Assembly (NCBI GenBank): GCA_002347565.1
Contig: DDXR01000004.1
Coordinates: 1-10,354, forward strand
Source of the DNA: a bacterium UBP2_UBA2255
Lineage (GTDB): Bacteria > Edwardsbacteria > AC1 > EtOH8
DNA: 10,354 nucleotides
Direction of reading: 5' to 3'
Positions 5,509-10,354 of the stretch are shown here, piece by piece. Within the stretch, counting starts at the first letter, position 1, and every line of letters starts with the position of its first letter. Below the pieces are notes generated by a model. That model did not search any database. It was not told the origin of the DNA and was given only the letters and a program-made list of their open reading frames with translations. The position numbers and the translations under genes are program-made.

Positions 5509-7221
5509 TCATTTGCCGGGGAACAGCTCCACCGACAGCAGCTCCTGGACTTTCTGCTTGGCCTGGGCCGGCGGCAGCTTGACCGTCTCCCCGCCCCGCC
5601 GCTTGATCTCGACCACGCCCTCGGCCAGGCCCTTCTCGCCCACGGTCACCCGCAGCGGGATGCCGATCAGGTCGGCGTCCTTGAACTTGAAGCCCGGCCG
5701 CTGGTCGCGGTCGTCCAGTAGCACGTCGATCCGGGCGCCGGCCAGCTCGGCGTACAGTCCCTCGGCCGCCTTCATGATCTCGGGATTATTGACGTTGAGG
5801 GCGCTGACCACCACCTGGTAGGGCGCCAACGCCAGCGGCCACACGATCCCGTCCTTGTCGTGGCTCTGCTCGATGACGCAGGCCGCGATCCGCTCGATGC
5901 CGATGCCGTAGGAGCCCATGATCAGGGGCTTCTCGATCCCGTCCTCGTCGGTGAAGGTGGCGTTCAGCGATTGGGAATACTTGGTGCCCAGCTTGAAGAT
6001 GTGCCCCAGCTCGATGGCCTGGGTCAGGGCCAGCGGCTGGCCGCAAGTCGGGCAGGGCTCCCCGTTCTTCACCGACCGCAGGTCGAAGAAGCAGTCGACC
6101 TTGAGGTCCCGGCCGACGAAGATGTTCCGCAGATGATGCTGGTCCTTGTTGGCGCCCGACACCAGGCCGGCCGCGTTCTGCAACAGGCGGTCGGCGATGA
6201 TCCGCACGCCGGAGATCCTGACCGGCGAAATGAACCCGACGCTGGCGCCGGTGGCCTTCTGGACCTCCTCGGGAGTGGCCGGCCGGAACGCGGCCGTGCC
6301 CAGGGCCGTCTGGAGCTTGGACTCGTTGAGCTCGTCGTCGCCCCGGATCAGCACGAATACCGGCTGGCCGTCTGCCATGTACAGCAGGCTCTTCATCAGC
6401 TGGGACCTGGGGACCTTGAGGAACGCGGCGACCTCCTCCACCGTGCGTTTCTCCGGGGTGGACACTTCTTCCAGCGGCCCGTCCTGGTACACCGGGGCCG
6501 CGGGTTTCGAGCAGGCCACCTCGCTGTTGGCGGCGTAGCCGCAGGCCTGGCACACCGCGCAGCTGTCCTCGCCCGAGGGCGAGGCCACCATGAACTCCTG
6601 CGAGCCGCTGCCGCCCATCAGCCCGCTGGACGCGCCCACGATGAAGAACTTCAGGCCGCAGCGGGTGAAGATCCGCACGTAGGCCTCCTTCATCGCCAGG
6701 TAGGAGGCGTCCAGCCCGGCCTGGTCGCGGTCCATGCTGTAGGCGTCCTTCATGATGAAGTGCCGCACCCGCAGCACGCCGGAGCGGGGCCGCGGCTCGT
6801 CGCGGAACTTGACCTGGATCTGGTACCAGTTCTGCGGCAGGTCGCGGTAGGACAGCTTCTGGGCGCGGGCCAGGTCGGTGATCACCTCCTCGTGGGTGGG
6901 GCACAGCGCGTAGTCCCGCTGCTTGCGGTCCTTCAGCCGGAACATCTCGTCGCCGAAGTCGGTCCAGCGGCCGGTCTCCTGCCAGATCTCGGCCGGGCAC
7001 AGCGCCGGCAGGTACAGCTCCTGGGCGCCGGCGCGGTCCATCTCCTCGCGCACGATGGCCGTCACCTTCAGCAGCACCTTCCAGCCCAGCGGCAGGTACT
7101 CGTAGACGCCGGCGGTCAGCTGGCGCACCATGCCGGACCGCAGCATCAGCTTGTGGCTGACCATCTCGGCCTCGGACGGGTCCTCTTTCAGCGTGGGGAT
7201 GAACGCTTTGCTCCAACGCAC
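5509..7221 (-). CDS. proS: Prolyl-tRNA synthetase, bacterial type with editing domain
   Basis: A 570-residue class II aminoacyl-tRNA synthetase that charges tRNA-Pro in the cytoplasm. Visible: the proline/ATP site T-H-E loop (109-111), motif 2 beginning F-R-D-E (139-142), a Cys-rich strip C-A-V-C-Q-A-C (221-227), the inserted YbaK-like editing domain (about 255-385) with the L-M-K-S-L-L segment (K277) and a G-F-I-S-P loop (329-333), a C-P-T-C pair (390-393), motif 3 G-S-Y-G-I-G-I-E-R (436-444), and the C-terminal anticodon-binding domain (about 465-570). Length matches the ProRS type found in E. coli. The start is GTG (7219-7221), with AGGAG about ten bases upstream. Odd point: motif 2 reads R-V-R-H-F where ProRS normally has R-E-F, giving H154 in place of Glu. 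Editing residues appear present, so mischarged Ala-tRNA-Pro can probably be hydrolysed. Confidence 0.98.
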   Translation of the reverse strand: MRWSKAFIPTLKEDPSEAEMVSHKLMLRSGMVRQLTAGVYEYLPLGWKVLLKVTAIVREEMDRAGAQELYLPALCPAEIWQETGRWTDFGDEMFRLKDRKQRDYALCPTHEEVITDLARAQKLSYRDLPQNWYQIQVKFRDEPRPRSGVLRVRHFIMKDAYSMDRDQAGLDASYLAMKEAYVRIFTRCGLKFFIVGASSGLMGGSGSQEFMVASPSGEDSCAVCQACGYAANSEVACSKPAAPVYQDGPLEEVSTPEKRTVEEVAAFLKVPRSQLMKSLLYMADGQPVFVLIRGDDELNESKLQTALGTAAFRPATPEEVQKATGASVGFISPVRISGVRIIADRLLQNAAGLVSGANKDQHHLRNIFVGRDLKVDCFFDLRSVKNGEPCPTCGQPLALTQAIELGHIFKLGTKYSQSLNATFTDEDGIEKPLIMGSYGIGIERIAACVIEQSHDKDGIVWPLALAPYQVVVSALNVNNPEIMKAAEGLYAELAGARIDVLLDDRDQRPGFKFKDADLIGIPLRVTVGEKGLAEGVVEIKRRGGETVKLPPAQAKQKVQELLSVELFPGK

Positions 7222-7291
7222 GGATAATTTCTCCTGCTGTGTTGCTTCCGTTCTCTGATCGGTATGTTTCCGGCCGGCCGGGACAGTAGCG

Positions 7292-7996
7292 CTAGAAAAG
7301 ATATTTCAGGATCAGGCGGGCGTTCGCCTGGGTCCGCAACCGGATCGAAAAATCATTATTGAGGTACAGCCTGTTCGCTTGATATGGAGTGGGGTTATCA
7401 TAGTAGACCCATCTCAGATCTGCGTTGTAGAACCGACCCGCCAGCCCGATTTCGATGCGGTTCGACAACCATCGCAGCGGGGTTTCGATGCCGATGATCG
7501 CCGACGCCACGCACCCCAGCCCGGTGCTAGAATACTGAACGCTCGCGGCTGAGGATGCATTGTCGCGTTCTTCCCTCCGGCTACGGGAATAGATGAATGC
7601 TGGGTCGATCCCGGCGTAGGCCCCGATCATCTCCCTCAGCCAGTACAATTTCCACATCGCACCGATGCTGACCTGATGGGCGTCGCAGTGGCCGGCGACC
7701 GAATCGCTCCGGTAATCGTAGCTGTCCCAAGAACCGTCGAGCGTCAGTGCCACAGCTTGGTGCGTCCACCGACGCTCCAGGAAGAACATGCCGGGTACGG
7801 CCTCCAACTTGTACAGCTCGATGCCGATGCCCCATGTTGGCCGGGCGCTCCGTTCTGCTGTGATTACTGACGCAGTCGTGTCGTTCTGCGCCGGTGATAC
7901 GGCCGTCGGGGACGCGATGGGAGGCGCCGCATCGTCCTGCCCGAAACAGAGGCCAACCGAGAGCAGCAGCACACCGGTCATCAGTGCTTTATTCAC
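7292..7996 (-). CDS. Exported protein, probable outer-membrane beta-barrel (paralogue of upstream gene)
   Basis: I do not recognise the family. The 234-residue product starts with a signal peptide (hydrophobic L-L-L-S-V-G-L, then C-F-G-Q near residue 20), followed by a Pro/Ala/Thr-rich linker to about 52. The rest has alternating polar/hydrophobic segments with many Tyr, Trp and Arg, and ends in L-K-Y-L-F, an aromatic C-terminus like those of outer-membrane barrels. The segment V-P-G-M-F-F-L-E-R-R (67-76) matches F-P-G-T-V-F-L-Q-R-R in the gene just upstream, and the signal peptides, the I-G-I-E-x-P motif and the C-termini also correspond, so the two look like tandem paralogues. The start is GTG (7994-7996) with a near-perfect GGAGGTGA five bases before it. 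No lipobox is seen: the Cys is preceded by Leu. Function unknown. Confidence 0.82.
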   Translation of the reverse strand: MNKALMTGVLLLSVGLCFGQDDAAPPIASPTAVSPAQNDTTASVITAERSARPTWGIGIELYKLEAVPGMFFLERRWTHQAVALTLDGSWDSYDYRSDSVAGHCDAHQVSIGAMWKLYWLREMIGAYAGIDPAFIYSRSRREERDNASSAASVQYSSTGLGCVASAIIGIETPLRWLSNRIEIGLAGRFYNADLRWVYYDNPTPYQANRLYLNNDFSIRLRTQANARLILKYLF

Positions 7997-8056
7997 CGCG
8001 TCACCTCCGCAACCGTCTTCGTTCTGGCAGCCGTCCTATCTAGCAGCTGAACGGAT

Positions 8057-8920
8057 CTAGAACCAGTACTTCAATTGGATGCTGGCCGGGCCGTTGAACG
8101 GGCTGTCGATCACCAGACGCAACGGATCCTTCTGTTTCGCATGCGATTGATTGGAATACGTCGTCGTCCCGCCGTAGGTGCTGGTGTATACGAATGAACT
8201 TGTGCTTTCCTGGCTCGATTTCCGTGCCAGCGCCGAAATGAACTGCCCGGAGAGGCCGGCAGAGAATACCATGTTCCCGATCCTGAACCTGCGCTCTATC
8301 GCAAAGGGTACTTCGATCCCGTAGCTAGTCGTGCGCTCATTCGATGTTGATTCGTTTCGGCTCGAATACGTTTGACCGGTATCAGTCGATGAGCTTGACA
8401 TGCGACTCTTCTGGTACGTATAGATCCCCCTGAACGTCACCGAGCCGATCCAGCTGCCGGTGCCGCGGGTCATCACGTACTCCGGATATAATGCGAAACT
8501 CCATTGCCGCCAACTGTTCCTGGTGACTGAAGAGTCATGCCGGGCGTATGATACCGCAGGACCTTGCTGATCGGTGGTATACCGGAACCCCATCCCTACA
8601 AAACCTGACCGGTGCACCCGCCGCTGCAGGAACACGGTTCCGGGAAAATTCTTGAACTCCAAGTTTGGCATCCGGCAGCCCAGCACCCACTGGCCGCGGC
8701 GCGGCGGGCGCTTCCCCTGCCGCGGACCGCTGTTGATGCTGACGGTGACAGTGGAATCCGTTGTGCCCGGCTCGGTGGTCACGGTAAGCGAGGCGTCTTG
8801 GCTGCCGGCGTTCTGGACCTCGACCGTCACCCTGATCGAGTCAGTCGGTTCGTTGTCGCTCTGCGCTAGGCACAGCCCGGCTGCCAGCAGCATGACGGCG
8901 ATGATCATGAACCGTTTCAT
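8057..8920 (-). CDS. Exported protein, probable outer-membrane beta-barrel
   Basis: I do not recognise the family. The 287-residue product has a signal peptide (basic M-K-R, hydrophobic core, likely cleavage around C-L-A/Q at 19-20). Residues about 28-62 form a Thr/Val/Ser-rich, beta-prone stretch, followed by a basic Arg/Pro/Gly linker (65-76). From about 77 onward there are alternating amphipathic strands, Ser/Thr/Tyr-rich loops and a C-terminal Q-L-K-Y-W-F, consistent with an outer-membrane barrel of roughly eight or more strands (strand number is a guess). The F-P-G-T-V-F-L-Q-R-R block (92-101) is shared with the next gene downstream, 60 bp away. The ATG follows GAGAGGGA by five bases. 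Sampled 60-base lines here are 47-53% GC against 63-70% in neighbouring housekeeping genes. It may be cotranscribed with its paralogue; no clear promoter was found upstream. Confidence 0.82.
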   Translation of the reverse strand: MKRFMIIAVMLLAAGLCLAQSDNEPTDSIRVTVEVQNAGSQDASLTVTTEPGTTDSTVTVSINSGPRQGKRPPRRGQWVLGCRMPNLEFKNFPGTVFLQRRVHRSGFVGMGFRYTTDQQGPAVSYARHDSSVTRNSWRQWSFALYPEYVMTRGTGSWIGSVTFRGIYTYQKSRMSSSSTDTGQTYSSRNESTSNERTTSYGIEVPFAIERRFRIGNMVFSAGLSGQFISALARKSSQESTSSFVYTSTYGGTTTYSNQSHAKQKDPLRLVIDSPFNGPASIQLKYWF

Positions 8921-8946
8921 GGCATCCCTCTCGTTGTTGGTTGCCT

Positions 8947-9002
8947 GTTCACCGTCCTCGGTTCACGAATCACCATTCACATTTCACGACTCACGGTTTC
9001 GA
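8947..9002. repeat. Degenerate heptamer tandem array, TTCAC core
   Basis: Eight consecutive 7-mers stay in phase from 8947 to 9002, for example gttcacc, gttcacg, aatcacc, attcaca, tttcacg, actcacg; most fit the pattern N-T-T-C-A-C-N. The array occupies much of the gap between rfaE2 and the 287-aa exported protein gene and runs into the rfaE2 3' end, so the rfaE2 stop codon (8991-8993) is made from a repeat unit. Similar short tandemly repeated sequences are known in cyanobacterial intergenic regions; whether this is related is unknown. Confidence 0.7.
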
Positions 9003-9473
9003 GTACCGTTCCACGATTATCTTGATCAGCTCGGTGGTCGACTTCCCCGGCGTCAGCTCGATGGGCACAACCCTGCCGCCGTTCTTCAGCACTGTGTCCG
9101 CGCCGACGATGGTCTCGACCGAGTAGTCCGCGCCCTTGACGAGAATGTCGGGGATCAGGGATTCTATCAACCTTTGCGGCGTGTCCTCGTCGAACAGCAC
9201 GACGTGGTCCACGCAGGCCAGCGCCGACAGCACCGCGACCCGGTCATCCTGGGGGCAGAGCGGCCGCCGCTCGCCCTTGATCCGCCGCGCCGAGGCGTCG
9301 CTGTTCAGGCCCACGATCAGGATATCGCCCAGCGCCCGCGCCTTTTGGAGGTATTCCACATGGCCGCGGTGCAGCAGGTCGAACACGCCGTTGGTGAAGA
9401 CGACCGTCCGGCCTGCTGTCCTGGCTTGTGTGCGAATGATCCGTACTGCTTCCGGGCTTTTTACTATATCCAT
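8991..9473 (-). CDS. rfaE2: D-glycero-beta-D-manno-heptose 1-phosphate adenylyltransferase (stand-alone)
   Basis: A 160-residue cytidylyltransferase-like enzyme that joins heptose 1-phosphate and ATP to make ADP-heptose, the precursor of the LPS inner core. It shows the F-T-N-G-V-F-D-L-L-H-R-G-H signature with the nucleotide-binding H-R-G-H (35-38), G-L-N-S-D-A-S (55-61), E-D-T-P-Q-R-L-I (96-103), V-K-G-A-D-Y (112-117) and G-K-S-T-T-E-L-I (143-150), in the order seen in the C-terminal half of E. coli HldE. There is no kinase domain, so the heptokinase must be a separate protein elsewhere. The ATG (9471-9473) follows AGGAAGAG. The final codons and stop fall within a heptamer array. The presence of this gene implies heptose-containing LPS or a related surface sugar. 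Confidence 0.95.
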   Translation of the reverse strand: MDIVKSPEAVRIIRTQARTAGRTVVFTNGVFDLLHRGHVEYLQKARALGDILIVGLNSDASARRIKGERRPLCPQDDRVAVLSALACVDHVVLFDEDTPQRLIESLIPDILVKGADYSVETIVGADTVLKNGGRVVPIELTPGKSTTELIKIIVERYSKP

Positions 9474-9570
9474 CTCTTCCTGTCGCTGCCGCCCACATCC
9501 CCTCTATCCAGGTCGAAGATCCGCCGGTGGCGGGAGGAGATCACGGGGTGTGTCTTGAGGGATTTTCTGG

Positions 9571-9612
9571 ATTCCCGCCGGAGTTTACCCCATTGAAAGA
9601 TGGGGCGGGAAT
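9571..9612. repeat. REP/dRS3-like palindrome ATTCCCGCC...GGCGGGAAT
   Basis: Nine-base arms ATTCCCGCC (9571-9579) and GGCGGGAAT (9604-9612) form a perfect inverted repeat. Inside lies a second stem, CCCCAT (9588-9593) with ATGGGG (9600-9605), sharing two bases with the outer arm. With flanks CTGG on one side and GACG on the other it resembles the widespread intergenic element with ATTCCC/GGGAAT arms (such as neisserial dRS3), but with a longer centre. It lies 49 bp downstream of htpG. There is no U-tract, so it is not a standard terminator. Confidence 0.65.
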
Positions 9613-9628
9613 GACGTCACGCAGCATT

Positions 9629-9655
9629 CTTGGCGTTCTTTGCGTCTTCGCGGTT
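9629..9655. repeat. Three degenerate 9-bp tandem repeats
   Basis: Just after the htpG stop, three consecutive 9-mers, cttggcgtt, ctttgcgtc and ttcgcggtt, share a C-T-T-T-G-C-G-T-T pattern. They are non-coding on the minus strand and are separate from the neighbouring palindrome. With only three imperfect copies the support is moderate. Confidence 0.5.
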
Positions 9656-9660
9656 CGTCG

Positions 9661-10354
9661 TCAGGCGGTCTTCCCCAGGATCCGGTTGAGCCGCTTGACG
9701 AAGCCGGCCGGGTCCTTCAGCTCCACGCCCTCGACCAGCATCGCCTGCTCCAGCAGCAGGTGGCTGATGTCGTCCACCAGTGACGGATCGTCGCTTTCGG
9801 CCAGCTTTTTGACCACCGGGTGGTCGGGATTTATCTCCAGCACCGGCTTGAAGCCCGCCGGGTCCTTCTGGCCCAGCAGCTTCAGAATGTGCTGCATGCC
9901 GATGGTCGGGTCCTGCCCGTCGGCCACGATGCAGGACGGCGAATCGCTCAATCGCACGCTGGCCCGCACGTCCTTGACGGCTTCGCCCAGAGCCGCTTTT
10001 ATTTTTTCAACGACCGGCTTGATTTCCTTCTCCCGCTCCTTGTCCTCCTTGGACTTCAGGTCGTCGGCCGCGTCCGAGCGGTTGAGCGACTTCAGCTCGA
10101 AGTCCTTGTACGTGGCGACGGCCGTGACCGCGATCTCGTCGATCTCGTCGTCCATCAACAGGACCTCGATGTCCTTCGTCTTGTACATCTCCAGCAGCGG
10201 CGAGCCGCGCAGCGCGGCCTCGCTCCTGCCCGTGATGTAGTAGACCGCCTTCTGGTCGGGCTTCATCCGCTGCACGTACTCGAACAGCGAGGTCAGGCCC
10301 TCGGCCCTGGTCGACTTGTACAGCACCAGCTCCTGCAGGGACTCGCGGTTGGCG
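9661..10354 (-). CDS. htpG: Chaperone HtpG (Hsp90), C-terminal part, cut by window edge
   Basis: The last 230 residues of bacterial Hsp90, an ATP-dependent cytoplasmic chaperone. The frame is open through the right edge, beginning A-N-R-E-S-L-Q-E-L; the codon at 10324-10326 is an internal Val (GTG), not a start. Recognisable features are the end of the middle domain (Y-I-T-G-R-S and P-L-L-E-M-Y, then the E-V-L-L-M-D-D-E-I-D-E segment), a charged linker (S-K-E-D-K-E-R-E-K-E), and the C-terminal dimerisation domain with R-L-S-D-S-P-S-C-I-V-A, M-Q-H-I-L-K and P-V-L-E-I-N-P-D-H-P motifs. The N-terminal ATPase domain is outside the window. The C-terminus is complete. It does not end in the eukaryotic MEEVD motif, as expected for a bacterial member. 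The next gene, rfaE2, is 187 bp downstream and functionally unrelated. Confidence 0.97.
   Translation of the reverse strand, partial: ANRESLQELVLYKSTRAEGLTSLFEYVQRMKPDQKAVYYITGRSEAALRGSPLLEMYKTKDIEVLLMDDEIDEIAVTAVATYKDFELKSLNRSDAADDLKSKEDKEREKEIKPVVEKIKAALGEAVKDVRASVRLSDSPSCIVADGQDPTIGMQHILKLLGQKDPAGFKPVLEINPDHPVVKKLAESDDPSLVDDISHLLLEQAMLVEGVELKDPAGFVKRLNRILGKTA

Noticed and set aside
7270..7281. CCGGCCGGCCGG self-complementary 12-mer between the 234-aa exported protein and proS, as a terminator
   Set aside because: It cannot form a stable stem with a proper loop and has no U-tract after it, so it is likely a composition accident.
7292..7996. Lipoprotein signal (Cys near residue 17) in the exported proteins
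   Set aside because: The residue before Cys is Leu in both, not Gly/Ala/Ser, so a lipobox is not met; signal peptidase I cleavage near Gln20 fits better.
9521..9533. CCGCC-GGT-GGCGG mini-hairpin upstream of rfaE2
   Set aside because: A five-base stem with a three-base loop and no U-tract is too weak to call a terminator in GC-rich DNA.

Overview
The window is a GC-rich (roughly 60-70% in the housekeeping genes, by eye) stretch of a bacterial chromosome. Every supported gene reads on the minus strand, so transcription runs from high to low coordinates. The presence of a heptose adenylyltransferase (LPS core precursor) and two exported proteins ending in aromatic residues points to a diderm (Gram-negative) bacterium. 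I cannot name the phylum; the gene set would fit an uncultured Acidobacteriota/FCB/Deltaproteobacteria-like lineage, but this is a guess.

In transcription order: (1) the C-terminal part of the chaperone HtpG enters from the right edge (9661-10354). (2) A 187-bp spacer with an ATTCCCGCC/GGCGGGAAT palindrome and a degenerate 9-bp repeat. (3) rfaE2, a stand-alone ADP-heptose synthesis adenylyltransferase (8991-9473), whose stop codon lies inside a degenerate heptamer array (8947-9002). (4) Two tandem, apparently paralogous exported proteins of 287 and 234 aa, probable outer-membrane beta-barrels with lower GC than their neighbours. (5) proS, the bacterial-type prolyl-tRNA synthetase with an inserted editing domain. 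(6) A stand-alone CheY-like receiver with a strong sigma70-type promoter that leaves a leader of only about a dozen bases. (7) The transcription/translation operon rimP-nusA-infB-ylxP, with its own promoter (TATAAT) and a terminator-like hairpin in the leader. (8) At the left edge, the first codons of a gene that looks like a secreted protein.

The rimP-nusA-infB-ylxP block is the conserved operon joining 30S maturation (RimP), transcription elongation/termination (NusA), translation initiation (IF2) and the small YlxP protein; nusA and infB overlap by 4 bp. No mobile element, CRISPR array, tRNA or rRNA was seen, and no gap longer than 300 bases lacks a gene. The window is mainly housekeeping. 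The items most worth a second look are the paralogous exported pair, the short periodic repeats in three intergenic gaps, the leader hairpin of the rimP operon, and an unusual residue in ProRS motif 2.
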